Notes under the pieces: model-generated | Databases searched by the model: none | What the model was told of the DNA's origin: nothing | What the model saw: only the letters and a program-made list of their open reading frames with translations | Translations under genes and position numbers: made by a program | In this document: positions 11,800 through 24,433 of the stretch, one piece after another | Position numbering within the stretch: position 1 is the stretch's first letter | How the letters are laid out: the number at the start of each line of letters is the position of its first letter | Source: Panicum virgatum | Taxonomy: Eukaryota > Streptophyta > Magnoliopsida > Poales > Poaceae | Reading direction: 5' to 3' | NCBI RefSeq assembly: GCF_016808335.1 | Contig: NC_053153.1 | Location: 19,727,033 to 19,791,032, forward strand | DNA length: 64,000 bases

Positions 11800-11823
11800 G
11801 AGTCCCCTACCTGGCGCGCCAGC
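11800..11823 (-). other. Primer binding site of the second Ty3-gypsy element
   Basis: Directly inside the LTR end the minus strand reads TGGCGCGCCAGGTAGGGG, a primer-binding-site form common in grass Ty3-gypsy elements. It fixes the element's orientation and the LTR boundary at 11824. Confidence 0.7.
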
Positions 11824-12238
11824 TGTCGGTGTTTACCGCCAAGCCTGTTCAGGGATACCCTTAGCAGTAAGGTTTGTAGATAGGGATCAACGGCTCTGGA
11901 ACTCGATGGTGCAAGGAATACAAAGATTTAGACAGGTTCGGGCCGCGAGTTGCGTAATACCCTACGTCCTGTGTGGTGGTTTTTATTGCCTTAGGTGTTG
12001 ATGATTTGGAGGGGGTCCCTGCCCGCCCTTATATATCCGGGGAGACAGGGTTACATGGAAAGTCCTAACTGAGTACAGTTGGAGTCCTAATACAACACAA
12101 TCGGATAGTTTTCTTTGTACTGCAGCTAGTTCTACGCCTAACCGGATAGTTATAAAAGAGGTAAGGTACATCCATGAGCTGTCCCTTACTTTAGAACTTT
12201 GTATGCCTGTAAGCAGTCCCGCTGCTCCGGGTCTGACA
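11824..12238 (-). repeat. 5' LTR of the second Ty3-gypsy element
   Basis: On the plus strand it begins TGTCGGTGTTTACC and ends GGGTCTGACA, so on the element's own strand it runs TGTCAGACCC...CACCGACA, 415 bp. A TATA-like CGGATATATAAGGG is visible on the minus strand near 12035. A partial relative of this LTR lies at 40205-40480. Confidence 0.8.
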
Positions 12239-12420
12239 TAGACCGAACAACAAAAAGTAATCACAAGAATACTAAAAAAATATCCTTTTTAGAAAATGAA
12301 ACGAAAACTTAAAAAAGAGAATAAAAAGGAAGCTAGAAAAAAAAGAAAACTACCTTAGCCTAATCTGGTAAGCAATAAGAATTGAGAAAGAAGTTGTACA
12401 TCATTGTTGGGCTGTGTGTA

Positions 12421-12690
12421 AGTAATAAGTAAGCCTAGATAAAATCGGTCCACGGAAGCCTAGCAGCCTGGCTCACACACGCAGACGACAAAATGGCAAT
12501 TTGTTGGGCGGGCGACGTATAGTCTCCGCGCTCCCCGGGCTGTATATGCAAAGAATAAAGAACGTTTAGTATGGTACACAGCTTAAAGTACAAAAATTTA
12601 TGTGATGTGGAACGTTTAGTAATAAGTAAGCCTAGATAAAATCGGTCCACGGATTTTATGCATGCGTTCAAAAATTTATGTGATGTGGAA
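12421..12690. repeat. Interleaved short direct repeats
   Basis: A 36-bp unit occurs at 12421-12456 and 12618-12653 without a mismatch. A 22-bp unit (CAAAAATTTATGTGATGTGG plus AA) occurs at 12591-12612 and 12669-12690. GAACGTTTAGTA occurs at 12560-12571 and 12610-12621. The second copies abut or overlap one another, so 12609-12690 is a mosaic of copies of nearby sequence. Confidence 0.85.
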
Positions 12691-13257
12691 TTTTGTAAAA
12701 TTTTTTAAAAAACTACAAGGTCTAATTCCTGCATGCAGTCGGCGTCAAAAGATCTGCTCCTGCTGCGCCTGGCACTGGCCTGTCCACCATTTCCAAATTC
12801 CTGCCTATGGCCGCAGGTCAAACCTATTAAATGAGCTGAGTACTGTTCCAAACTAGCCCAAGCCATTCTGAGGATTTTGTAGTTTGTATAGTGTGTGTGT
12901 ACACACACATATTTTTACATATTCTGAAGCTACACAGTCCAAGTGCTGCCAATGGTAAAAGGGAAAAATAATTTTAGCACGAAAAGGTATCCCATAGAGC
13001 CGTATTGGCAAATCCGAAGGTCCTGTATGAAACTATGAACTGGTGCCCTAGTAGTCTAGTGCACGAGCATGCTCGGTCGCTGCAGCCTACGAGTGCCGGT
13101 GAAGTCCGGAAGCGGAAACGATCGCGCTGCGGTCTGCGGATTGGATCGAAAACAACGATCGAGCGGCACGTTTCCTCTTCTGTGATATATTTGGGCCATA
13201 TTTTGCTTCGTATTGGTCTAACACATCAACGCTAGCTCACCACATGGTCTATCACCT

Positions 13258-13316
13258 CGCCGCCATGACTCATGGTGCCGAAATGTGTTACCTCGGCGCC
13301 ATGAGTCGTGGCGCCA
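13258..13316. repeat. Pair of GC-rich imperfect palindromes
   Basis: CGCCATGACTCATGGTGCC (13260-13278) and GGCGCCATGAGTCGTGGCGC (13295-13314) are near-palindromes and are also roughly inverted relative to each other. They could form small hairpins. No element boundary is evident. Confidence 0.5.
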
Positions 13317-14837
13317 GCCCTATGGGTTCAAAATTGTAATTTGTTTCTTCAAGAATCTAAATGTGAAAATATTTTGTAAAAAAGTTTACACATACCTTCG
13401 TTTTTGCCGTTGTGTTTTTGCAAGTATTCTATACGTTACTAATATGTGGATTACACATACATCGGTATTTTTTGTTCTTTTACATTTCAATCATCTTGGA
13501 GTAATCTGTGTTCCTAAGCGTGGATGTAATCGAAAAAAATATCCTATCCTAAGAAATGTTAAAAGAAACGAAAAGATAGAAGAACAGTTACCTGAAACTA
13601 GCCGGAGGTGGTGGGAATGAATGATTCCTAAGAACCTTCTAGTTATATAGGGGTGATAAAGAGCCTTATAATTTGATTTAGATTATTTGATTTAAATAAT
13701 CTAAAGGTTGGATCCTAATTTTATACAATTTTAAGGTATAAATATATATGGGTTAAGTTGGATTGTGAAAAGACCACTAGAGCCATGATCTATTATCACC
13801 CCTCCTGTTCCCTTGCATGAAAATTCATTCCTATACGTGTAGTGGTAGTTGCAGTTAGTTCTTCCATTCAAATCCAAAACAATCTGAAACGGTATTCTTC
13901 ATTTCAAAATTGAAAAAGAAAAGAAGTAGTATGAAACAGTCTATATTGTTGGATTGTGGTCCAACCGGAGTCCAATATTGAGATGCTCTATCCATGTCTG
14001 GCTTTCCCTTTGGACACCGGCCCAGGCCTCATGGCGACGGTAATAATTTTTACCAGTAATAATTTTTGCCCGTTAATCATGGAAGATGCCGGAGAAATGG
14101 GAGCAGGCTTCACATTTACATCTCATCCAATACCACCACAGATTTCCATTTTTGGTAACTAGGAGTAGATGCCAACCATTCGAGGTCAAACCCCCGTTGC
14201 AAACTTGCAGCATAAAACTCACATCCCCTAGGTGGCGGTCTTCATTGATCACTCAAGCACATACAAACCCTAATCGATCATCCATCCACCATGAGCGACA
14301 TCATGAGCCCCTCAAGCAGGCCTCGGCGGCCGAGCTTGATGACTTGCCAGTGCTGCATGACTCCCACACTGAGATCCGATCCTACTCCGTGTCCCAGAGA
14401 CGGCTCACACCTATATATGTCCATTTGGGCCGCTCGGTCCCACCCGAGCCTAGGCCCGCCCTAGCCCGGCCACCTCCGGGCCGTGGTCGTGCCTGGCCCG
14501 ACCCTATTCCTAAGCGGGCCGTGCCAGGTTAGCCCACGAGCTGTGCCAACGGCCCAGACATGGGCCCACGGGCCTGTTTCGTGCCAGACCAGCCCGCGGA
14601 GCCCGCCCTGCTTGTCAGTCTCGGGTCCCCCGCAGCCCACGATGGGGGCGCCGGTACTCGGCCGCGGCGGACCTACCTCCATGCGCCGCCACCGTGCGCT
14701 GTCGCCGGATCCGCTGCCGAGGAGGTCGGATCCGGGCCCGCCACCATGCGTGAGGAGTAGGAAGCTAAGGCTCAGGCAGTCCAGCGTGACGGTAGAGTGC
14801 TCCAAAATAGCCAGAGAAGAAAGTGAACATCTACTAT

Positions 14838-16128
14838 TGCTGGAGAAGCTGGAGTCTCACTGCCTCCTGTTGCTGGAGAAGCTCCTGAAACATGAGCACC
14901 TATGCCTCCTGCTGACGAGCCTGCTCAGCTAGAATCCAAGTCTGTGTCTCCTCGTGACGACGCTGCTGCTCTACATAGCTGCACTGCTGGTCTGTAAGAG
15001 TCTGAAGTATTGCAGCAAGCATGTCAGGAACGGTGACCTGAGCAGCGGTGACGGGAGGTGGAGTCGGAGGAATAGGAACATGACGCTATGTGTCGGCCCC
15101 CGATGGTCCAGCCTCATCATCATGAGTGGCTCGGCGGACAGAAATAGTGGGAATGAAGTCCTCATCATCCTCCGAGTCCTCTGAGTCTATGGCAAGGTAA
15201 GCTGGAAGACGAGCCTCTGCTGCTGCAAGAGATGCATCCTCAGCTGCCATAGGGTCCTTTGCTGCCACACCCTCATCCAGAGCCCTCTCTTGAAGTATCT
15301 GCCATGCTCTGCGCTGCCCTCTCGGGCTAAGACGACCGTCACGAGGAGCTGTAGGTGAATACTCCTTGAAGCGCGTCCTCGACTGCTCCAGCTGATCCAT
15401 ATGTGCATTCTGTCCAAGCTAAGCAAGGATCCAACTGATCCAGTGAGCAAAGGACTGCTGGCGGTGTATGGTCATCTCATCCATGATGATATCCTCAATT
15501 TCGTATATGAATAAATCAATAATGTCAAAATCCTGGCTTGTCAAGATGTGAAGCAAAAGCCACTGCTGCAAGGCCATGATTCCCTTGTTGTACGCATGTC
15601 TGAAGAGCAAACTCCTCCTTAAAGCAAGGTGGATGACGTGGGCAACTGGAGTGAGCCTCTCTAGGGTCCTAGGAGTGCCTGGTGGGAAAGGCTACTGAAA
15701 CAGAAGACTCACATCCTCGTCGGAAGGAAAGTGTGACTCGTGAGGGCGATGAGGTGGCTCGGTATCACCATAGGGCATGTAGTGGAGAAAGTGTGGCTCA
15801 GCATAAAGTGTCACTCCTAGGTACGTGGCCAACCTTTGATGATCCAACATCCATCGTCTCTCCTGGAACATAAATTCAATAAACATCTTGTCATCTCTAA
15901 TGAATAGGGTGGCATAGAAGATCCGGACCCACTCTCGAACGTACCGAGCCCTCTCACTGAGCAGAGGAACCACACCGGGATACCTCTCAAAGTACAGGAG
16001 TATTGGAACTCCCCCTATAGCCACACGGAGAGCACCCCAGTGAAGTAGGCGGTGCTCGCTGATCCTGACATCGAGCTGACGGTACGCGTGGTAGAAGGAC
16101 GCATGCATGATAGTGTAGAAGTGACGAT
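14838..16128 (-). pseudogene. Athila-like ORF1 (gag-like), 3' part
   Basis: One minus-strand frame from 16128 down to about 14838, interrupted by stops near 15692, 15419, 15086 and 14860. The N-terminal part of this piece (RYVREWVRIFYATLFI, MFIEFMFQERRWMLDHQR, YMPYGDTEPPH) and the following segment (DIIDLFIYEIEDIIMDEM) resemble the conserved region of plant Athila-type 'retrotransposon ORF1' proteins. The C-terminal part is Gln-rich (VEQQRRHEETQTWILAEQARQ). It joins in frame to 24910-24439 once the inserted LTR element at 16129-24433 and one copy of its ACGAT duplication are taken out. It belongs to an outer element whose pol and LTRs I do not see. Confidence 0.7.
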
Positions 16129-17414
16129 TGTTGGTATATCTTAACTCTTACAGAGAAGTCCGCAAGCGCACAGAAATACCATTGTACCACTTCACCCCGG
16201 AGTATTCAGGGTCTTTGAGCTAGTTCATCCAGGAGAACAAGAGGTAGGATAGCCTAGGAAGCATGGTTTATCTAAGGAAAAGGATCAAGGTAAGCTACGC
16301 TCTGCTGCTATTCGTTTACTTCGGGCACCGGTTTGACCCTGGTCTGCCAAGGAATATCCGGTATCGCTCTATGTCGAACCCAGTCAGGGGGGGGGGGAGT
16401 GCACTAACCACACAGACTGTCTCCGTAGCGGACGGACAGGGCTCTCACCACCTGCCATCTACCCCACAATGCCAGCTGAGCTCGAGACAAATAAAAGTAA
16501 TCTAGGGCCTAGACACCACGTCTAATCCTTCGATTACTACTCTAGCGGCGATCAGGGTTTACCCGTCTTTATCAGAGGCCCTCTACTAGAGTATCCGTCA
16601 CAAGAACGGACGATGAACCCACAAACGAATAACAACAGAGAATAACATTACCAAGAACATAACCAAAAGATAAACTCAGGTACTTACTCAAATGATTCGC
16701 ACCTGTCGAGGTACAAGCCGAAGAAGGATGCCGACAAGCCCGGCATTCCTCCCCACTTCTCCTCACATACTCTCTATCCTAATCTACATCTTTTCCCCAC
16801 CAAAGTGTATCTGGTATTGTGATGATGAGTTGAATGGGGGGGGGGCTCTCCTCCTCCTTATATAGCCTCTCTAAGGGTGGATCCCCGGTTAGACTTGCGA
16901 GGTGGTACTATGCACATCCGGGATGGATGTAAGGGAGCCATGGGAGATTGTTGGAGAAATCTAGGCCTGAACGGGCCCAACAAGGGGTCGGCCGAACCCT
17001 TTTTGTGGCCTTTTGGGCTCATCTTCGGTCGATGTATTCCTTGTGGGCTCCTCGTGGGGATTGCGGGGTGCATTCCTGTAGATATGTGGGTTTGGCATGC
17101 CATTTGGGCACTAGGATCCTTGTGTGCACTGCTGTGTTCATCGGAAGTGTCTTTTCTCTTGGGCTTGGGCTAATTTGCTTCAGGATGTAGGCCCTCTAAT
17201 TCTCGTGCTCGTGTACAACGCTTATGATGTGTACTTTTCCCTTTGTTTGAGCACGGTTTTCACCTGAATGCAGACATGTCTTCCTGTAAACAACGATTCA
17301 CCAAAACTTGTGGAAATGATTAGTATCAAGGTCCTAATTCTAGTTTGGTGTTTGTTTTGGCATAGATCTTTGCAAGAGTTGATGGTCATTTTTAGCACTT
17401 AATGACCGTCAACA
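16129..17414 (-). repeat. 3' LTR of the LARD-like element
   Basis: On the plus strand it begins TGTTGGTATAT and ends GACCGTCAACA, 1286 bp. A TATA box (CTATATAAGG on the minus strand) lies at about 16858-16867. It aligns along its length with 23122-24433, but lacks 35 bp present there after 'TATTCAGGG', and has a longer G run near 16388. Confidence 0.92.
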
Positions 17415-20400
17415 AGACCCCCACACTTAGCCCTTTGCTCATCCTCGAGTAAAGGTTGAAGGACTAAGGTGGATGCAACTCCTTTGAATGTTACCTGCAT
17501 ACAAGTTATTCCAAACTTCTTCCAATCCTTGTGAAACTTTTGAGTGGCTACCATGATATCTTGGGTAATTGAAGAATGGAACAACATAGAATTCAGGTTC
17601 CTAGGTCTTCCTACTTAGAAACTTGGGTTTTTATTTTTGAAAAGAAAGAATAGTCTTGCTCCTCAAATTATTCTCTCAAATCACTCTTTTTGTTTCGGAT
17701 CCTCACCAAGGCAATGTTGTTGCCTTCTTTTCTCCTATCATTTAATCAGGCTTATGTGGAGCTTAGGATAGGAGTAAAGAGGCATGCTTGCTTTGCTTGT
17801 GTTGCTAAGTCAAAGTCTAGATCCAAAAGAAACAGGTCATAAACCTTAATCAAGATGTGCAAGTGTGTGGTGATATATATATATTTTTTCTTTTTGGGTG
17901 GATAGTGTATGAACTCCTTTTCATGAACCATCTCTCTCTCCTTTATTTCTTTTGGATGTGGGCTATCTTTTTTTTCTTTGACATGCCTTGTGGGCATGTG
18001 GCATACCTTCTTTGGGTATGCATCTTCTCTCTTTTTTTTTATTGTCATGCCTTGTGGGCATGTGCCATACCTTCTTCAGGTATGCATCTTTTATTTCTTT
18101 TTGTATAGCCCACATCATTGATGGTAACTTTAGAGAGAGGGAGTCATGGTGTGACTTGGAGTTTTATTTTGTGGTGGATGGAAATGCTTGCTATCTTCCA
18201 GTGTAGAAGTATAGCATATGAGTGGACGTGTATGTGATCTTGATCATGGGAGTATGAAAAGTTTCTAACATGGGTCGTAGAATTTGACAAAGCTCAAAGC
18301 AAAAGGCAAGCTGCAAAAGGTTTTTCATGATGCTCAAACTTTGGTTCTGGTAGGATTTTATATTAATTTGAGGAGACAAGCTATTGCTGATTTTTTTTTG
18401 GAAATAAATCTCAATTTCTTTGCAAGGAAAAACATGGTTCCCTTCATCCAATCATATCACATTAGTCAATTACCTAGATAGCATGGATTCCCTATGAAGA
18501 TATTTGCTCACAAGAACTAGAAGGAAAGCGAGGAATAAAGAGTATGCAAGATTATTCATGGAAGTGCATGGAGTGCATAGGGAGGATTAGCAAGGTTCAT
18601 TGAGTTTAGTTTTTATGATCGGCAAAGAAATTATTTAAACTCAAGAACTTAGGGAGTTTGAGGGAGGTGTGAGTTGCACATACCATCGTTGAAGGAGGAA
18701 GAAGTGCGAAACGAAGGGAGTCAGCGGGGGCTTGGTCGAACCAAGGGTTCGGCTGTCCCTCCCTGGATTCCTTCCGTCCTGTTCTTCAGCGTGTTGGATC
18801 GTCGATATTGTGCACCATATTTGGGGGAGAGATCTCGAACAGGTTTGCAATTGGTGATTTGGAGAGATCTCCCCCACACTTATTCTTGTACCTGCATTGT
18901 TCAAAAGAAAAACAAGAGTGGAAACAAGAAGGGACTCGCCGGGGTTGAACACCGGGGAGTCTAACTTTATTAAATGAAAGAATGCTTTCATGCTAAGTTT
19001 TTTTATACATTATAAATCCCTTTTTTATTTTATTATTTTTTTCTTTTATTATGTATTTTTTTTCATGGCAAGCTAAACATTATGGGTAACTTAGCAGGGT
19101 GGATACATGAGACAATGATGCACGAGGTGTGTGGGATACTTACCTGGAAGAACTCGCCAAGCAATGAACAAAGATGCAAGAGTGAAGCTTTATTTACATG
19201 AAGCAAAGCTTTGCATTTGTTCAGCTTGGTTCCTTGTGCATTTGCCTCCCTATTGGACCAAGGAGCGTTGTGTTGGAGTTATGTACGCTGCTCCTTGTAT
19301 TTCCTTTTTTTCATTCTTGCAAAAGGTTAGTGGACAACAAATACTCGAGAGATGCATACAAGACTTTATTTTTGGATTTGTTGTTCACATCTATGCTTTA
19401 GCGAGAATTCAAATTCAAAAGATTTAGTTGGCATGGATCCCAAAATGCTTGCCATCATTTTATTTTATTTCGAGAGAGAAACTTTGGAAGAGGGATTTTT
19501 TTTACTGCTCACCATTTTTTAGAAAAGCTCCAACAAGGCTGAGTTAAAGTTGCATAGACATCACAAAGGACCATTTTGACGAATACTCACTATGATCTGA
19601 AGGGTGATTTGTACATCCTTTGCATTTTTTGCAACCCTTTTTTTTCGAAGTGCATCCCGGGCCTTGTGTCATCTCTAGTATGAATTTAGCTTGAGGACTT
19701 ACCCATTTGATTTGAAATCTTCCTGTAGGGGTTAGTCCGCAAAAGATATACCTCCAAAGTCTATGATCGTATTAACTCTGATGGTTCATTAATCAAACTC
19801 GACACCATGTCTTATTTGATCAAAGAAGACCTTTTAACCTAAGCACCATGCTTAATTTAAAAAGCCTATGGATGCCTCACGTGCAGATACATCCAAACCA
19901 GAGCATACAAAAAAAAGAACAAAGGAAGCATGCACTTATAAGACCAAGCTAAGCTTATGAAGAGATAAACATGAGTGAACGAACAGGTGAACATTTTCTT
20001 ACCTTTGCATGTACCTGAGTGTTCTTACCGGCAGGCATATGTGATAGGAGTATTGATGTTGCTGCAGCGGTGGCGTGGTCACAAATGGTTGTCAATTATT
20101 CCTCCATGTTGATGTAGGTTGAAGTGGAGGAAGGCATGTAGACCATGCCGACTCAGGTGGACAAGAAGGCCAGATCTTACGCACGAGAAGTTTGTAGTAG
20201 ATCATGGGCCTTGGTATCATGTTCGTGGGCACAATGCTCCAAGATTGGGGATGCAAAGTATACCAGCAAGTGCCAATTGGAATGGAGCAGCGAAGGCCTA
20301 GAAGCGGAAGAGGAGCAATTCCTCTTGCTTGAATGCGCGCAAGGGCTGCTAGAGCGAGGCTATGCAAAGCTTGAACTGGATGAGAATTATGCTAACGCTT

Positions 20401-23121
20401 TGCAAGCAAGGTGGGAGCAAGGATGTGGAGCTAGATGGCGGGATGATGTCTATTAGCGTGCAATGCTATGACCTAGAGGCACACACATAATGCGGCCCAT
20501 AGTCCATGTCGAGCCTGCTAGCTCACTCTCATTTTCTGCTCTCTCTCTCTCTCTCTCCTCTCTTATTTTTTTATTTTCACTCATATATTTTTTCTCTCTT
20601 TTTTTCTCTCTTTTCTTCATCATTTTTTTTCTTCGCTCTTTTTTGTTCTTTTCTTTTTAGCAAGGAAGAACCAGCACCATCCTTAGTACGGAATGAACCT
20701 GTTGCGGGGTGCTCACCGATCCCCCCCCCCACACTTGGACTTTTGTGCCTTACGACACCAAAAGCCAAGTGTGTGATGTCGGTATCTCCAAGTGTATTCT
20801 GCCAACTGGAGGTACTAAATGTGCAGTTGGTGCAGTTCTCATGTCCTCATGCTTCGCATGCCCTCGTCCTGAAAATGGTTAGTGACAAAGAATACCTGAG
20901 GGTGCATAGAAACCGACAACATTTTCTTGCTTTTATTTGTTTAGTAGAAGAGATTTTTTTAAGAGTCTGGGCTATCTCCCGGCAGTGCTTGTTTATGGTC
21001 ACAAGCTCGACCATGGGGGTTTCCCTGTTGCAGCCATGATAGGTGATGTAAACCCCAGCTACACCACCGATTGTCGTTCCATCGATTCTAGCTGCAAGGT
21101 TAGTGCCAAAGCGCAACAAGATGTGCAATATTTTTGATAACCATAATCAATTACATCCAACCATAATAACATAGATTTCTAAAAAGGATGTAAACTTGTT
21201 GCACTTCCCTAACACAAGGGGGTGATGAATCTGGAGATTCATGAGAGTGGCCTTGGGATTTCTGAATAGCGGAACTCTCATGCTCATGAAAAAGGATCTC
21301 GTCTTTATGGGACTCCAGATTCGATCACTCAAGATGTTCATGGCCCATGAGAACATCAAGAAAGGAGTTTGAGGGCCAGAGGAACATTGCTTAGGCGTTG
21401 ATGAAGGAGGTGATGGCAGCTTGGGGGAACGACGGTGGGTTCAAGGACATCACCTCCTCGTGGTGTCACCATCAGGAATTTTGGTTAAGATTGTGGTGAC
21501 ACATGATCTCGATCCATTCTGAAATTGCTGAAGAAGGTTTAGCTGGTGCTAAAAACTCCTCACATAAGAAGGTGAAAGCAAAAGGTATGGGCGAGGACTA
21601 GCACCAGCAACGAGATCATTCAAAACATCTACTTCAGTTCCTTGAATGCGGCATTGAGTGGTTTAAGAATGGGTGCGAATCTGAATTTTTTCAGAAGAAA
21701 AACTCCCCATCTTTTGACCACTCTTTGCACCAAATGGCCATTAAACCCCTCGAGGTTTCTTTCTGGAAGTACTAAGGTCGGGAGGGATCTCTGGAACTGG
21801 TGGCTTGTTCTGGCAGGGATAATTCGAGGTATTTTCTAAATTTTCAAAAAGTTTCTCCTTGAATTCACAAGGGAACTCCGAACAAAGCGATAACGTTCAT
21901 GGCCCCATAAATGAAAGAGAATGTGTAACTCTGTGGGCCATATGAACGATTCTGAGTTCGGGTCCCGAGGAAAATAAGTTTCAACTCATCCCTTCCTTAG
22001 GAGAGAAACTTTGCATGGCAAAGCAACCATCCTAAGCTTCCAATAGAAGTTCAATTGAAATGAAGAATGATTGTAACTTCTATCGGGCATCAATCAAAAT
22101 CAAGGAGTAAGATGTGAATTTTGAATCACTTGATTCGATGGGCATCGATCGATAATCGAGGATAAGCAAGCGAGTTTAGTTTCACCCGATTCGATCGGCA
22201 CAACCCCTATGATCCCTTGACCAAAAGATGAGTCCTACGGACTTTGACACGGTGGTCAATGTCGAGGCATATTCCTTGGTGGAAACACCTCGGATGTTAC
22301 CTCGACAAAGGAACATGATGGGGTTCCTTTTTTTTTGTTTTTTTGGGTTTATTCCGTTCCTTTTTTTCATAGTGCCTCTTCCCTGAAATTTTTGGTTGAA
22401 GCAGATGCGTTATGATCGTCTTATTCCAACTACCCTCGAGACATGGTTTCGAGGAAGAATTAGAAAGAAGGCACTAAAAGGGAATCTGGGCGGTTGGACT
22501 TACATGAGGTACTTTTGCCCAAAGATTCCTACTGTTCAGGAGAGGTATCCTCAGCAGATCGAGATGAAAGCTCGAATTCTACTGGTGATAATCCTCGGTT
22601 GCTCAATGCACTTTCCTCCTAACGGGGCATCGTTATGCCGATTGACGAGGGAGTAGTTTCTCAGATAAGATCCAAGAGTTCCTTCCCTCAAGTCAGATCT
22701 TTAAGCAAAAACAAGCCTTCGGAGAGAGCATCAAGCCGTAGGCAAGCATGACCAAGCTCATGTTATGCCTAACGATTCCTCCTCGTGAGGGTTCTCATAG
22801 CTTAATCCCTGAAAAGGAATTTTCCTGAACTAGCTCTATGAGAGTGGGATGAATCTCGTAACCGGATGAGGAAAGAGTTCCTGAAATGATGGCTCTAAAG
22901 ATTCACCCTGAAGGGTTGAAAGGTTTGTACAAGGATAACCTTTCTGGGATAGCAGGGGTAAAGGTAGAGATAAGAAAAGAAAAAGGAGACGAGGGTAATT
23001 TGGTAGCGGGGGTGAAGGAAGAGGTAAAGGAAATGAAAAGATGTTTTTTTAAGATACAAGGGCGAACTAGGTTCGAAGACAACTACAGCAACCGTTCCCC
23101 GGCAACGGCGCCAGAAATGCT
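17415..23121 (-). other. Internal region of the LARD-like element
   Basis: No ORF here resembles gag, protease, RT or integrase on either strand. A polypurine tract on the minus strand (GTGTGGGGGTCT, complement of 17415-17426) abuts the left LTR. The rest includes T-rich low-complexity sequence at 18990-19060 and a CT-repeat/T-rich stretch at 20520-20670, plus ordinary-looking noncoding sequence. Short open frames at 22396-22656 and 22886-23137 have no recognised relatives and lie in what would be the 5' leader on the opposite strand. Confidence 0.75.
23096..23113 (-). other. Primer binding site of the LARD-like element (tRNA-Asp type)
   Basis: The minus strand reads TGGCGCCGTTGCCGGGGA, the primer site known from Athila-type elements and matched to tRNA-Asp. 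Eight bases separate it from the LTR end at 23122. Confidence 0.85.
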
Positions 23122-24433
23122 TGTTGGTATTTCTTAACTCTTATAGAGAAGTCCGCAAGCGCACGGAAATATCGTTGTAGCACTTCACCATGGAGTATTC
23201 AGGGTATCGTATTTTCCACGAGGAACGGAGGTGTAACGGTCTTTGAGCTAGTTCACCCAGGAGAACAAGAGGTAGGATAGACTAGGAAGCATGGTTTATC
23301 TAAGGAAAAGGATCAAGGTAGGCTACGCTCTGCTGCTATTCATTTACTTCGGGCACCGGTTTGACCCTGGTCTGTCAAGGAATATCCGGTATCGCTCTAT
23401 GTCGAACCCAGGCGGGGGGAGTGCACTAAGCACGCAGACTGTCTCCGTAGTGGACGGACAGGGCTGTCACCACCTGCCATCTACCCCACAATGCCAGCTG
23501 AGCTCGAGACAAATAAAAGTAATCTAGGGCCTAGACACCACGTCTAATCCTTCGATTACTACTCTAGCGGCGATCAGGGTTTACCCGTCTTTATCAGAGG
23601 CCCTCTACTAGAGTATCCGTCACAAGAACGGACGATGAACCCACAAACGAATAACAACAGAGAATAACATTACCAAGAACATAACCAAAAGATAAACTCA
23701 GGTACTTACTCAAATGATTCGCACCTGTCGAGGTACAAGCCGAAGAAGGATGCCGACAAGCCCGGCATTCCTCCCCACTTCTCCTCACATACTCCCTATC
23801 CTAATCTACATCTTTTCCCCACCAAAATGTATATGGTATTGTGATTATGTGTTGAATAGGGGGGCTCTCCTCCTCCTTATATAGCCTCTCCAAGGGTGGA
23901 TCCCCGGTTAGACTTGCGAGGTGGTACTATGCACGTCCGGGATGGATGTAGGGGAGCCGTGGGAGACTGTTGGAGAAAGCTAGGCCTGAACGGGCCCAAC
24001 AAGGGGTCGGCCGAACCCTTTTTGTGGCCTTTTGGGCTCATCTTCGGTCGGTGTATTCCTTGTGGGCTCCTCGTGGGGATCGCGGCGTGCATTCATGTAG
24101 ATATGTGGGTTAGGCATGTCATTTGGGCCCTAGGATCCTTGTGTGTGCTGCTGTGTTCATCGGAAGTGTCTTTTCTCTTGGGCTTGGGCTAATTTGCTTC
24201 AAGATGTAGGCCCTCTAATTCTCGTGCTCGCGTAGAACGCTTCTGATGTGTACTTTTCCCTTTGTTTGAGCACGGTTTTCACCCGAATGCAGACATGGCT
24301 TCCTGTAAACAACGATTCACCAAAACTTGTGGAAATGATTAGTATCAAGGTCCTAATTCTAGTTTGGTGTTTGTTTTGGCACAGATCTCTGCAAGAGTTG
24401 ACGGTCATTTTTAGCACTTAAGGACCGTCAACA
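23122..24433 (-). repeat. 5' LTR of the LARD-like element
   Basis: Begins TGTTGGTATTT and ends GACCGTCAACA on the plus strand, 1312 bp, with a TATA box (CTATATAAGG on the minus strand) at about 23877-23886. Differences from the left LTR cluster at both ends, with a nearly identical middle; overall divergence looks like a few percent by eye (not counted). Confidence 0.92.

Larger units (their letters stand above)
6583..12238 (-). mobile_element. Second Ty3-gypsy element, minus strand, split by the Tat-like element
   Basis: From right to left: 5' LTR (12238-11824), primer binding site, gag (11777-about 9528), protease, reverse transcriptase and RNase H down to 6583, where the Tat-like element has inserted just before the integrase zinc-binding region. 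Integrase and the 3' LTR should lie left of the window. Several in-frame stops and frameshifts show that it is dead. Base 6583 marks the insertion junction; the expected 5-bp duplication at the junction would be GCTTC (6583-6587). Confidence 0.88.
12239..14837. other. Unassigned sequence between elements
   Basis: No convincing gene. It contains a patchwork of exact short duplications (12421-12690), two GC-rich imperfect palindromes (13258-13316), AT-rich sequence around 13650-13760, and a GC-rich block at about 14430-14760 dense in GGCCCG/CGGGCC words, of a kind often seen near hAT-like element ends; I could not find element boundaries there. Open frames across the GC-rich block have the composition expected by chance. 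Confidence 0.5.
16129..24433 (-). mobile_element. Non-autonomous LTR retrotransposon (LARD-like)
   Basis: Two LTRs (16129-17414 and 23122-24433) flank 5.7 kb of sequence with no recognisable gag or pol. The flanks carry a perfect 5-bp duplication ACGAT (16124-16128 and 24434-24438). An Asp-type primer site next to the right LTR and a polypurine tract next to the left LTR show that the element reads on the minus strand. The size, structure and lack of coding content fit a large retrotransposon derivative that depends on proteins from a relative; the primer site suggests an Athila-like helper. It lies inside an Athila-like ORF1, splitting it in frame. Confidence 0.92.

Noticed and set aside
14430..14760. 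Open frames rich in Pro/Arg/Gly on both strands
   Set aside because: They are mirror images of a GGCCCG-rich sequence, with no conserved motif and no start context.
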